Shown here: positions 17,476 to 25,223 of the stretch, piece after piece
Numbering within the stretch: position 1 is the first letter of the stretch
Layout: every line of letters begins with the position of its first letter
NCBI RefSeq assembly: GCF_029910655.1
Contig: NZ_CP123897.1
Span: forward strand, 3,089,547 to 3,153,546
DNA: 64,000 bases
Direction: 5' to 3'
Origin: Methylomonas sp. UP202
GTDB lineage: Bacteria; Pseudomonadota; Gammaproteobacteria; Methylococcales; Methylomonadaceae
Position numbers and translations under genes: made by a program
The notes under the pieces: model-generated
What the model was told of the DNA's origin: nothing
The model's database searches: none
The model's input: the letters and a program-made list of their open reading frames with translations, nothing else

Positions 17476-18854
17476 TCAGCATCTCCTGTTTCATTCAGCG
17501 CAACCCATTGACGAGATATGGTCAGCGAAACATGCAGCTTCGAGAATAGCCATTGTAAGTAGATTTCTGTCGTTCGGGCACTGTGATGGCGCAGTTGCGG
17601 ACGGATTTCCAGTTGGATGACTGTCTGCGCTGTGTCCCGCAGAGCCATCACCATAGGATGCTCGTAACTGACGATTGAAGTCTTGATGACTTGCTGAATC
17701 AAATCGGCATGCTGCTTCATGCGCTCCTCCAGATAGCGACATGCCCACCAATCGCGCCCCATGTGGGGACTCCAATGCTCCGGACCTTCAACATGGGTCC
17801 AGAAAGTGTAAATCTGATCACCAGAGTAGCGCTGGCCGGTACCAGGATGGATGAACAGATGTACGGCCTGCTGCAGGATGCGGCGTTGCGCATCGACCGT
17901 ACTTCCCTTCTTCAGTAACGGTTTCAGGGAGAGGACGCGTTCCTTGTGTCGATAGTCATGGATGCGATGCGCGATCCAGAGCGGAACATGGATGGTGCCT
18001 TGCGGCCCGATCTTATCGCCGTGCTCGTCGACCCCGTACTCCTTGCCCTTGGTGCCGTACTTGAGCTCGATGAGCACGCTCTGTACCTCTTCGGGCTGGT
18101 CGGGATTGACGATCCTCCATTCCTTGGGGTTAATTGGCAGAGTATCCACCCGCCAGCACGCCGCTTCTTCGCGACGTATGGCAGTGTTGAGAATCAGATC
18201 CACGATCAGTCCCTCGGTTACTCCAAAGATCGGGCGCTCATGCACACGCTTCCGCCAGGCCTCGATCTCCTCCTGCGAGGGAAACGACAGGGTGCGCTTA
18301 TTGACTTTGACCTTGCCCTTTCTGCATTGGACTGACTTAACCTCATGGGACTTGCTGTTGTCGTGCGAACCAGCAATATAGGTGGTCGTGATCGTTGGGA
18401 TGGTGAAAGGCTCGCGTAGCCCCTTGTCCGCCGCCCACATTTGGTACTCTAGGGCGATCTGAACCCGAGCATTGACTGTCTCAGGGGCTAGTGGGCGGTT
18501 GTCTGCCGACCAGAGGCCTTTCAGCATTTCCTTTTGATAGCGCCCAATGAGGACATTAGTGTAATCGGCTGCCATCAGATTGACGGCTCGCGTCTCGGCC
18601 CATTCCAAGGCGTTGGCGAGCCATCGCGCAAAGTTGAGCATGCTGATCCGGCTCGGTGGGATGGGATTTCTTTTCTTCCCACGTCCCTTGGGGTCCCAAT
18701 AGCCCAGGCCACGATCGATCAGGAATTGATTAGGGAGCCTGGCGTAGCCTGGTTCAGAGTCGAAGATGAAAGGCAGATTTGCGACCGCAGCAAAGCCCGC
18801 TCCTGTCAAGATTCTGTGGTCAGCGAAGACGACCTTGAAGCCGTAATCTGGCAT
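17472..18854 (-). CDS. ginA: Tyrosine recombinase GinA
   Basis: A 460-residue recombinase. Catalytic residues visible are R227 in TAIRREEA, H364 and R367 in HMGR, then LRHHSARTTEIYLQ with His423/424 and Tyr432. The start at 18,854 is chosen because GGAG lies eight bases upstream and the site is inside the element; the open frame extends upstream to 19,130 but that part lies in the split DUF4942 gene and cannot be native. First gene of the operon; its stop overlaps the ginB start by ATGA. The promoter must lie in the last 80 bases of the element, close to or overlapping the end repeat, so recombinase binding could repress transcription (inference). Confidence 0.8.
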   Translation of the reverse strand: MPDYGFKVVFADHRILTGAGFAAVANLPFIFDSEPGYARLPNQFLIDRGLGYWDPKGRGKKRNPIPPSRISMLNFARWLANALEWAETRAVNLMAADYTNVLIGRYQKEMLKGLWSADNRPLAPETVNARVQIALEYQMWAADKGLREPFTIPTITTTYIAGSHDNSKSHEVKSVQCRKGKVKVNKRTLSFPSQEEIEAWRKRVHERPIFGVTEGLIVDLILNTAIRREEAACWRVDTLPINPKEWRIVNPDQPEEVQSVLIELKYGTKGKEYGVDEHGDKIGPQGTIHVPLWIAHRIHDYRHKERVLSLKPLLKKGSTVDAQRRILQQAVHLFIHPGTGQRYSGDQIYTFWTHVEGPEHWSPHMGRDWWACRYLEERMKQHADLIQQVIKTSIVSYEHPMVMALRDTAQTVIQLEIRPQLRHHSARTTEIYLQWLFSKLHVSLTISRQWVALNETGDAE

Positions 18855-18934
18855 GTAAAATTCTCCGTTTGTATACTTGCAGATTGTATCGATATTGTTT
18901 ATCGGCAAGTGTTTTTGTGAACTCAGGATAATGC
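18855..18934 (-). promoter_or_regulatory. GInt right end: ginA promoter region and end repeat
   Basis: This 80-base end holds GGCAAGTGTT (18,904-18,913), the exact inverted partner of AACACTTGCC at the left end, a related ATACTTGC (18,873-18,880), and a small CGATA/TATCG hairpin. Just outside, the host gene carries GGCAAGTAT (18,945-18,953), an imperfect direct copy. AAGTGTTT (18,907-18,914) is repeated at the left flank (6788-6795). The ginA ribosome binding site GGAG is at its inner edge. Joined to the left end in a circle, the two ten-base arms would face each other across 37 bases. Confidence 0.55.
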
Positions 18935-19463
18935 GATGCTGGATGGCAAGTATGAAGCGGCTGTAGGGCTGGAGTCGGTTTTCCGAAATCACTTCCATGC
19001 CCTGCGAACCGGGCAACGGATTAGCGGCAGCTATTTTGATGTTCGCTACTATCCGGGCGTGGGCACGATTCATTTCTTCCCCAGCAATAAAACGCTGATT
19101 GATCGGATGAATCGTCTGGTTGGCAATCATCGTCGTTGGCTACCACCTGCGGAGACCAATGCAGGAACTGGTTTTTGGCAGCAGTTCGACCAAGCGGAAA
19201 AGCTCGATAAGGCCTTCCGTACCGAAGTCAGTAAAGACTGTAAACGGGATGGCCGGTATTATCACTTTGATCCATTTTGGGCGATCAAATACGGCGGTGA
19301 ATCCGAACGTGAGCGAGGCCATACCCTGCTAACCCAGGCCATGAGCACTGTACTAGCAAATCATGGCATTGATCCCGATAGCTTGTTGGATAGCGATCAA
19401 AACGGTGTCCGCCAATTGGATTGGGATGGCCTGCCTGATAGTCATTTGGCTTTTGCTTCATAG
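18935..19463 (+). pseudogene. DUF4942 methyltransferase gene, 3' part
   Basis: This is the rest of the gene that starts at 5563. The frame continues as MLDGKYEAA from 18,936 and runs to the stop at 19,463 with the DUF4942 C-terminal region (for example YFDVRYYPGVGTIHFFP). No ribosome binding site precedes the ATG at 18,936, which is an internal Met codon of the original gene. It is probably silent unless the GInt excises. Confidence 0.85.
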
Positions 19464-19604
19464 CCGGCGCACAAAACCTAAAGCAAGTCTTTTAAATAAC
19501 CACTGGTCTAACCAGTATCACCCGCCTCGGGGAGATGAACGACTCTCCCCAAGGGGATAGTCTGTTTCATGTCTTTGGGGCTTTTTTATACCTGGAGATA
19601 ACAC
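19464..19604 (+). promoter_or_regulatory. Hairpin leader before the GHKL ATPase gene
   Basis: Contains ACTGGT-cta-ACCAGT, then GGGGAGA/TCTCCCC, then CCCCAA able to pair with TTGGGG shortly before a T-run. The ribosome binding site GGAG precedes the ATG at 19,605. It resembles the leaders upstream of the GInt insertion, as expected if the two halves were one gene series before insertion. Confidence 0.45.
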
Positions 19605-21260
19605 ATGAACACACAAACCCACGAAGTCGCGATGAAAGTTAACCAAGCCAACTTGGTTAAAAGTCTGCGCTTCAGCTTTACCAACAAAACCATGGAGCTG
19701 GGCGAGCTCATCCAAAATGCGCGCCGAGCTAATGCGGCCATGGTGGTGATTAACTTTTGTCCTGAAACCAAAACGCTACAGGTTTTGGATGATGGCTGCG
19801 GCATCGACTCGATTGCCACACTACTAACAGTCGCCGAATCCGGTTGGGATGCAGACGTGGTTGCCCATGAGCATCCGTTTGGAATCGGATTTTTATCGGC
19901 ACTGTTTGCCTGTCGGCAAATCAGCGTCATGAGCAAAAGCGGATCAATTGACGTCGAAACCGACCACATTTTGGCATTTAAACCAGTAACGATCACGCCA
20001 GTCCACGACTGGAGCGGTATCACCCGCATTACCTTGCAGGATGTGGAGTTGGACATGGGGCAAATTGCCACCACGCTGAAACGCTTGGTGCGCGGCTTTC
20101 CAATTCCAGTGCTGTTCAATGATCAATTGCTTGAACGCTCCTGCGCACTGGATAGTGGATTGACCTTTGTTGACACCGAGATTGGCGCGAGTTATTTGCA
20201 TGGCATAGACCAACCCAATGGGGCGCAGTATGAGTTCGATGTCTATCTGCAAGGTTTGCCCATATATTCCTCGCACAGCTACACATCGCATCGCCATATC
20301 ATTCATCTGGACTCTTCCCGTTTTCACGCTCGCTTGCCGGATCGTGACAAGCTGGTCGATGAAGCCGATGTGATCAAACGGGTTAAAGCGGTTCTGGCAC
20401 AGACCATCGAACAGCGCTTTATCCGGATGAAAGCCACTGTGTCTGCCGAAGCGTTCGTGGGTTTTTATGAAATGCTGCGGCATTGGGAGCTGTTAAAGTT
20501 ACTCAACGATGTACCTGTAGTGCCGCCAGAAGCCTTACGCGAAATCATTGCTTATCCGGTTTGCGATACCGAAGTTTTTGATGACTTCGAGCAGCGGCCG
20601 GAAAAAGCCATGACCCGTGCAGAAATTATGGCTCGTGGCATCGTCTCGATTGATGATGACATCAAACAGGACGGCGCAGGCCGTTATTTGTTTGCCTGGA
20701 GCCGTGATTATTTGTTGTATCACGGCACACTGGATAGCGGGCATTGGCTTCATAGTCTGGTTCGGCATCTCAATGATGAAGAGCTGGTGATTGAAACGGT
20801 CAATGAAAGCCATCAGGCTCAATTCAAAGGAGATTGGTGTTGGGTCTACGTGCGTTTTTGCGACGCTTACCGAATCCGGCTTGGACAGGATGTTGTTGAA
20901 ATCGGGGATCAGGCCTGCTACCAAGGCCAGGGAAACGCCGATGACATCATTGTGCCCAAAGGCGATAGCTCGGCTCAGGTGCTGCAACAAATGGCCAGCT
21001 TCAGAAGCGAATACGATGAATTTCAGGAATCGACCTTTGAAAGCGATTCGGATGCCTTCATCGCCTTTGTGGTGGCCAATACCTCCAGCGATCCGGCCAA
21101 TGCCATGCATCGGTTATTGCCGGATTTTTGCGGCTGTCCTGCACTGTACGGCAAAGCCTTTGTGGTGGAGTTGGATCAGCAAGGTAAACCGGCTTCGGTG
21201 ATGGCATATCCTGCAGATTCCGGTCAAAAGCAAATCTTTCAAACCAGTATGGATTGTTAA
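19605..21260 (+). CDS. GHKL (Hsp90/MutL/MORC-type) ATPase
   Basis: A 551-residue protein with an N-terminal GHKL ATP-binding domain: N-box ELIQNARRA (about 34-42), DDGCGID (62-68) and PFGIGFLSAL (91-100) correspond to motifs I to III of the Hsp90/MutL/histidine-kinase superfamily. The rest shows no recognised domain. There is no receiver or phospho-acceptor histidine motif, so it is not a sensor kinase; it looks like stand-alone GHKL ATPases of mobile elements and conflict systems. The ATG at 19,605 has GGAG upstream. It follows the split DUF4942 gene by 141 bases. Role (DNA clamp, chaperone or defence) is unknown. Confidence 0.75.
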   Translation: MNTQTHEVAMKVNQANLVKSLRFSFTNKTMELGELIQNARRANAAMVVINFCPETKTLQVLDDGCGIDSIATLLTVAESGWDADVVAHEHPFGIGFLSALFACRQISVMSKSGSIDVETDHILAFKPVTITPVHDWSGITRITLQDVELDMGQIATTLKRLVRGFPIPVLFNDQLLERSCALDSGLTFVDTEIGASYLHGIDQPNGAQYEFDVYLQGLPIYSSHSYTSHRHIIHLDSSRFHARLPDRDKLVDEADVIKRVKAVLAQTIEQRFIRMKATVSAEAFVGFYEMLRHWELLKLLNDVPVVPPEALREIIAYPVCDTEVFDDFEQRPEKAMTRAEIMARGIVSIDDDIKQDGAGRYLFAWSRDYLLYHGTLDSGHWLHSLVRHLNDEELVIETVNESHQAQFKGDWCWVYVRFCDAYRIRLGQDVVEIGDQACYQGQGNADDIIVPKGDSSAQVLQQMASFRSEYDEFQESTFESDSDAFIAFVVANTSSDPANAMHRLLPDFCGCPALYGKAFVVELDQQGKPASVMAYPADSGQKQIFQTSMDC

Positions 21261-21272
21261 AACTTAGTGCGT

Positions 21273-21302
21273 GAGCGCATTGTCCGTCCGGATAATGCGC
21301 TC
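21273..21302 (+). terminator. Probable terminator after the GHKL gene
   Basis: A nine-base perfect stem, GAGCGCATT (21,273-21,281) with AATGCGCTC (21,294-21,302), can extend by an inner TCC/GGA pairing. It lies 13 bases after the stop and is followed by a T-rich stretch. The convergent gene ends at 21,375, so it may act on both strands. Confidence 0.55.
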
Positions 21303-21374
21303 GATTTCTTTACCAAAATGAAAATCAATCATAGCTCCACCTCCATCAAATGGCTGAGACGACCTTTGAAAAGG

Positions 21375-22358
21375 TTATCGATCAACCAGTAACCGCCCGC
21401 AACGCGTGATTCGATCGAAACTGAAGACATGCTCCCTCGGGCTTTCGTAACACCGGCCAACCAATCTGCGCCGGTAATCCGGCTCGCCATTTTCGAGATA
21501 AATGGTGGCGCCACAAATTGGGCATGCCGCTGAATACCGGACTAACCGCACCACTCGTAAATCCCCATCACGAAGCAGCTCGAATTGAGCAGACTGTTCA
21601 TGAAAATTTGTGAACAGTTCATGGGCCACGACGATTCGATCATCCAACAATAATATCCAAGGCTTGATGATCGTGACCCAGGAACCATAGGGAATCGCAA
21701 AAATACTGACCAGTAATGTCAAATCTTGTGTTGTCACCGGCCTGGGCACGGATAACGATAGCCATCCAGCATAAGCAATTAACACCGCGAACCCAGCTAT
21801 GATTGCTAACCAACCCACTATAACCCAGACATGCCATTGTCTTAATTCGATTTGTCCACGCCAAAATAACCGGCTCGCGATCCAACTGGGTTTAACTTCA
21901 CCTAGTTCAGTCATTTGATAGCTGGCTTGCAAATCGGCTGCATTGTTCCTGCCCAGGACGCCTTCAATCGCTTGGTCTTCTTCCGTAATTTCCGGAACCG
22001 GTTCCGCTTTGATATAGAACGTCGTGTGTCGCCCCGGACCGCCCTTTGTGCTTTTACGGTCGGGCTTTGGATAACAAGGCAACCCTCGTTTACGAGCAAC
22101 CTCTACGATTTGCGGCTCGCGAGTTACGCAATATTTTTTCAATGACCCGGCCCAGTCGATCCATTTTTTGGGATCAGAACTTCCGATGGAGTCTCCAACA
22201 GCAGCAACGATTTCCTCGGCGGTGAACCGTCGCTTCGACTCGTCGAAATCCGCTTTCTTTAAGGATTCTAGGGCTAACGCGCGCAATATGCGGTGGCCTT
22301 TTTCATCGCTTGGCTCGCTATCCAACCAATCGATCAAGCATTGAATTACCTCACGCAT
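21375..22358 (-). CDS. Two-pass membrane protein with zinc-binding-type CPIC motif, unknown function
   Basis: A 327-residue protein. The first 150 residues are soluble and contain a basic region; two hydrophobic segments follow (about 175-200 and 215-240), then a C-terminal soluble domain with CPIC. No family is recognised. The ATG at 22,358 is preferred over the upstream TTG because a GGGGTGG sequence lies just before it. It diverges from the FlhDC-like operon across a 437-base gap. It may be a membrane sensor or conjugation accessory of the element, but this is speculation. Confidence 0.55.
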   Translation of the reverse strand: MREVIQCLIDWLDSEPSDEKGHRILRALALESLKKADFDESKRRFTAEEIVAAVGDSIGSSDPKKWIDWAGSLKKYCVTREPQIVEVARKRGLPCYPKPDRKSTKGGPGRHTTFYIKAEPVPEITEEDQAIEGVLGRNNAADLQASYQMTELGEVKPSWIASRLFWRGQIELRQWHVWVIVGWLAIIAGFAVLIAYAGWLSLSVPRPVTTQDLTLLVSIFAIPYGSWVTIIKPWILLLDDRIVVAHELFTNFHEQSAQFELLRDGDLRVVRLVRYSAACPICGATIYLENGEPDYRRRLVGRCYESPREHVFSFDRITRCGRLLVDR

Positions 22359-22795
22359 AAACCACCCCAAACCAGGTAACCGACAGTAACGGACTGGTTA
22401 GCGAATAGCCGATTCATAACAATGTCCTCCATAACAAATTCGGGATGAGCGATATAAAAATGATTTTGGAATGCACTTATTCAGGTCAAACACCAATTAA
22501 GGCGCCACTTGTTGTTGGCAAAGCCTCTGATAAGCAGAACGAGATTAGAAGAATTTCAGGATCATTCAATCCATCAGGGCGAACAAATAGCGTGGCGTTA
22601 TCAAATTGGCCATCTATCACATGCCGAAAAAGGCGTCGCAAGCGCAATAAGCCAATTATTTTCAACAAAGCCAAATCACATCAATCGGGGTTTCCAGAGG
22701 TTTGTGACCCAAATCAGGTCACTTTGCGACCGGGACATTTGCGCGTTGCCTGCCTAGCATATCGACAACAGTCGTTAATCAACACAGAGGCGTCT
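22359..22795. promoter_or_regulatory. 437-base divergent intergenic region with operator-like inverted repeat
   Basis: It separates the minus-strand membrane protein from the plus-strand FlhDC-like operon. An open frame runs through it in phase with the FlhD-like gene from 22,445, but that part has no family resemblance and is treated as non-coding. GTGACC-caaatca-GGTCAC (22,704-22,722) is a candidate operator about 75 bases ahead of the FlhD-like start. Promoters are expected in both directions but cannot be placed with confidence. Confidence 0.4.
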
Positions 22796-23089
22796 ATGTC
22801 AACACTGGATGAAGATCTTGCCCGATTAAATTTCGAATATCTCATGTTAGCCAGGGAATGCGCACGCGGTAATCCGGCCGAAACGGCCTGGCGCTTTGGA
22901 TTAGATCAGGTTTGCATAGACCTTCTCGCCAGCATGACACAGCAGCAACTTCGTGAACACGCCAAAAGCAGTCGTGCAGTAATTCAGCTATTGCCTGTCT
23001 ATGCCCCAAGCAACTTACCCATGGTTGCCTATGTGGATCTGCTCCAACCCAATATCACTGGAACCGCGGATAAAACCAATGCCCTTTAA
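22796..23089 (+). CDS. FlhD-like transcriptional regulator (SetD-like)
   Basis: A 97-residue protein. The segment from about residue 10 to 70 (NFEYLMLARECARGNP ... FGLDQVCIDLLASMTQQQL) follows the pattern of FlhD, whose N-terminal helices carry YLLLAQ, a conserved FRLGI and LAxLTLPQM. FlhD pairs with FlhC in a hexameric activator of flagellar genes; in SXT/R391-type integrative elements the homologues SetD/SetC activate transfer and excision genes. Start chosen at the ATG 22,796 with AGAGG just upstream. It overlaps the next gene, an FlhC homologue, by 11 bases, which shows translational coupling of the pair. Control of element transfer is the likely role. Confidence 0.7.
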   Translation: MSTLDEDLARLNFEYLMLARECARGNPAETAWRFGLDQVCIDLLASMTQQQLREHAKSSRAVIQLLPVYAPSNLPMVAYVDLLQPNITGTADKTNAL

Positions 23090-23687
23090 AAACAGGCCAA
23101 ACATTGGCGCAGACTTACTCTTGGCGGAAAGACTGATTCAACTCGGCGCCCGTCCGCCAATTGTCAGCCAGCTCTGCCATTTAACCCGAAAACAAAGCAT
23201 CGCATTTTTTAAAACGGTGCAAGGACAATCGCCCAAACAAGGCATGCTGCCACACGATCATCAATGGGCCATCCGCTCGGCATTCAACAACATTCATGCC
23301 TCGCTGTTTTTAGGCATGATCGAAGACATCAGACACCGGCTTTCTAACCCGAACCTGAGTGCGACCTTACTGGTTGCAGCCTATGAGATCTACAGCAACG
23401 TTGCTTCCAGAATTTTAGCCAATCGGCAATTCATGCAACCACGCTCCAGCCAACATTATCCGTTAGATATAAACCGGGCTTGGTATTTAATCACCATGCT
23501 CTCCACGGGTGATTTGGTATTCATTCTTTGCGGGCGTTGCCGCGCCCGTTATCTGGGCATGATTCACCCTGATGCCGCATTTAGTCAATGCCCTATCTGC
23601 GATGTGTGGACTGATAGCTCAGGTCGGCGACGCTGGGTTTCCGCAAAATCAAAAAAGCTCACATTGAACAAATCAAGCGCTCGTTAG
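23079..23687 (+). CDS. FlhC-like transcriptional regulator (SetC-like)
   Basis: A 202-residue protein with clear FlhC character: LLLAERLIQLGARPPIV at the N-terminus, then GQSPKQGMLP (FlhC has G-x-PPKGMLP), an NIHASLF segment, INRAWYLI, and a C-terminal zinc site of four cysteines (CGRC ... CPIC). In FlhC the four cysteines bind zinc and the protein contacts DNA. The ATG at 23,079 overlaps the FlhD-like gene, so both subunits are made together. No flagellar gene is near; a role as master activator of the integrative element, like SetC, is the best inference. Confidence 0.75.
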   Translation: MPFKNRPNIGADLLLAERLIQLGARPPIVSQLCHLTRKQSIAFFKTVQGQSPKQGMLPHDHQWAIRSAFNNIHASLFLGMIEDIRHRLSNPNLSATLLVAAYEIYSNVASRILANRQFMQPRSSQHYPLDINRAWYLITMLSTGDLVFILCGRCRARYLGMIHPDAAFSQCPICDVWTDSSGRRRWVSAKSKKLTLNKSSAR

Positions 23688-23719
23688 AGACGATCCATCA
23701 GCTACTAAGGAGAAGTCGC

Positions 23720-24313
23720 ATGCATATCGTTGTCGTCACAGCCACCAGTTCTCAAATTCCACAGTCGATCCACGGCAAAAATTTAGCCCGACTAGCGCGC
23801 GAGTGCTTTGCCAATCAGCAATCGCTGACACTCGATTTTAAGGACGTTAAAAGCATCACGCTGGGGTTCTTTCAGGAATTGTTTTTGCCATTGGTCGCCG
23901 AATTCGGATCCGATTTTCTGAAATCGAAACTGAAAATAGTCAATATGGCAGGGCACATCGACAAAATGATGCAGTCGGCATTCAAAAGTCTCGAGGTCTA
24001 CTTTGACAAACTGGCGGCGATCGATCAACTGGGTTGCGATGAAGAGATTTATGCCATGAATCAGGCTTGGCTCATCAAGGCCAGAGAAATCGCACGGGAG
24101 AACCCGGTGCTGACTGAATTAATCTTAGGGATTACCGATGAGGCCATGCGCTTGGCAGTTGGTCGTTTATCTTTAGAAGACATTGACTTAATTGCCCGCT
24201 CAAACTGGCTATGTTTTACCCCCCGATTTTCGAGTCAGTTTATTCAAAACATCAATAGAGATTCGCCTCCGATGATGGAAGCCATGCTTGGATTAAGTGG
24301 CACAATTGATTAA
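23720..24313 (+). CDS. STAS-like (DUF4325) domain fused to an FlhD-like domain
   Basis: A 197-residue protein. Residues 1-85 resemble the STAS-like DUF4325 domain (ARECFANQQSLTLDFKDVKSITLGFFQELFLPL), a fold often used for anti-sigma antagonist-type or phosphorelay interactions. Residues about 112-180 (AREIARENPVLTELILGITDEAMRLAVGRLSLEDIDLIARS) align by eye with the FlhD-like protein encoded at 22,796, for example ARE-AR-NP at the same relative place. It appears to be a second FlhD paralogue that gained an N-terminal signalling domain. AAGGAG precedes the ATG. It is followed by a second FlhC-like gene. Confidence 0.65.
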   Translation: MHIVVVTATSSQIPQSIHGKNLARLARECFANQQSLTLDFKDVKSITLGFFQELFLPLVAEFGSDFLKSKLKIVNMAGHIDKMMQSAFKSLEVYFDKLAAIDQLGCDEEIYAMNQAWLIKAREIARENPVLTELILGITDEAMRLAVGRLSLEDIDLIARSNWLCFTPRFSSQFIQNINRDSPPMMEAMLGLSGTID

Positions 24314-24325
24314 TGGAGGCAGCTA

Positions 24326-24793
24326 ATGCTCAAGAAATATCAACAACAAACCTTGGCGATAGAACTGCTCAATCTACATGCGAAAGTCAAAATCGTGCAT
24401 CAAGCAACGGGAATTCCGATCAAGCTTTTGCGGCAGACGTACCGTCAATTACATGGCCGATCGCCGAGTCGTGGGTCAATCAAGTTTTCAACCCGAGGTT
24501 TGACCGGTAGTCGCCGTAAGTATAAAGATGTAATCATCTTCGCCGTGTGTTTTCAGGTTGCCACAACCAAATCGACAGAAGGCCAAATCCAGACGCTAAT
24601 AACTGCCTTTAAAGCGTATAAAAAATCATATCCCTTGGGACAACTCGAGTTTTCCGATGCTTGGGTGGTTGCGCAGGACATCAAAGATAAACGAGTTCAA
24701 CTTTCGAAGTGTCCACAATGTCGATCTTGGGTTTTGTTAAAAGCCCGTGAAGATCTCGTTGATCGCTGCAGCGTCTGCAAAATACATTTATGA
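24326..24793 (+). CDS. Second FlhC-like regulator, shorter
   Basis: A 155-residue protein. The N-terminus (AIELLNLHAKVKIVHQATGIPIKLLRQTYRQLHGRSPSRG) has the FlhC pattern of a helical region followed by GxSPxxG, and the C-terminus has SDAWVVAQDI and a four-cysteine zinc site (CPQC ... CSVC). It lacks about 45 residues in the middle relative to the FlhC-like protein at 23,079. GGAGG precedes the ATG at 24,326, 12 bases after the STAS-FlhD gene. The four genes thus form two successive FlhD-FlhC-type pairs. Confidence 0.65.
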   Translation: MLKKYQQQTLAIELLNLHAKVKIVHQATGIPIKLLRQTYRQLHGRSPSRGSIKFSTRGLTGSRRKYKDVIIFAVCFQVATTKSTEGQIQTLITAFKAYKKSYPLGQLEFSDAWVVAQDIKDKRVQLSKCPQCRSWVLLKAREDLVDRCSVCKIHL

Positions 24794-24917
24794 GAAGGTT
24801 AACCAACACTATTTGAATCCTGAGGCAGAAAAAATGGCAGCTAATTCTGTCATTGCTTTAATTAAAACAAGGCCGGATTAAACCAATGACCTATTTATTA
24901 GTAGACAATATAAATAC

Positions 24918-25223
24918 ATGAGTAACGCCCACAAACGTCAGTCGGTATTGAGACCCATCATGATTGATCTTGAGGCGGTTTCGGAAGTCACAGGTCTTTC
25001 TGAATCTACTATCCAATCATTGATTCGTGCCGATGAGTTTCCCAAGCCCCGTAAAGCATCTGCACGCCGTTCATGCTGGTTGCTGCGCGAAATTGAAGAA
25101 TGGGCTGAATCGCGTCCTGTTTCCGATTTATTGCCCCCCCCTAATACGGCAATAGGCGGACGCAACGGCAAACCTAAATCTCGAAACGCTTTGCCAATGA
25201 CTCAAGATGCTCTGACAGATTAA
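24918..25223 (+). CDS. AlpA-family regulator / excisionase-like protein
   Basis: A 101-residue protein with a MerR-like winged helix typical of AlpA-type regulators: an HTH (AVSEVTGLSESTIQSLIRADEFPKP) followed by a wing with Arg/Ser and a WLLREIEEWAESRP helix. Such proteins act as excisionases or activate the neighbouring integrase in P4-like and other integrative elements. Its 3' end overlaps the convergent integrase gene by 50 bases. No strong ribosome binding site precedes the ATG; an alternative start is the ATG at 24,960. Position next to the integrase supports a role in excision. Confidence 0.8.
   Translation: MSNAHKRQSVLRPIMIDLEAVSEVTGLSESTIQSLIRADEFPKPRKASARRSCWLLREIEEWAESRPVSDLLPPPNTAIGGRNGKPKSRNALPMTQDALTD

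Larger units (their letters stand above)
6798..18934. mobile_element. GInt-type genomic island nested in the DUF4942 gene (about 12.1 kb)
   Basis: Borders are defined by the split host gene: flanks share TGC (6795-6797 and 18,932-18,934), and the frame closes exactly when the intervening DNA is removed. The tripartite layout is that of the GInt family: a four-gene recombinase operon ginABCD at one end (18,854 to 12,732, minus strand), cargo (7,165-12,272) and a short non-coding, A/T-rich other end (about 6,798-7,164). A perfect ten-base inverted repeat lies near both ends: AACACTTGCC at 6814-6823 and GGCAAGTGTT at 18,904-18,913. No long target duplication is seen. The cargo looks like a defence module. 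Confidence 0.85.

Noticed and set aside
12732-18854. Recombinase trio as a Tn554 or RIT element
   Set aside because: The sizes (460, 705, 715 and 161 residues), the order with a fourth HTH gene and the large cargo fit GInt better; Tn554 has two recombinases plus TnpC, and RIT elements carry three smaller recombinases without cargo.
18855-19130. Upstream extension of ginA
   Set aside because: This open frame crosses the element border into the split DUF4942 gene; a ribosome binding site supports the start at 18,854.
22445-22795. Upstream extension of the FlhD-like gene
   Set aside because: The added 117 residues have no FlhD resemblance; the ATG at 22,796 has its own ribosome binding site and gives the normal FlhD length.
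22796-24793. FlhDC-like genes as chromosomal flagellar master regulators
   Set aside because: They lie within the integrative element next to its AlpA-type and integrase genes, and no flagellar gene is near.
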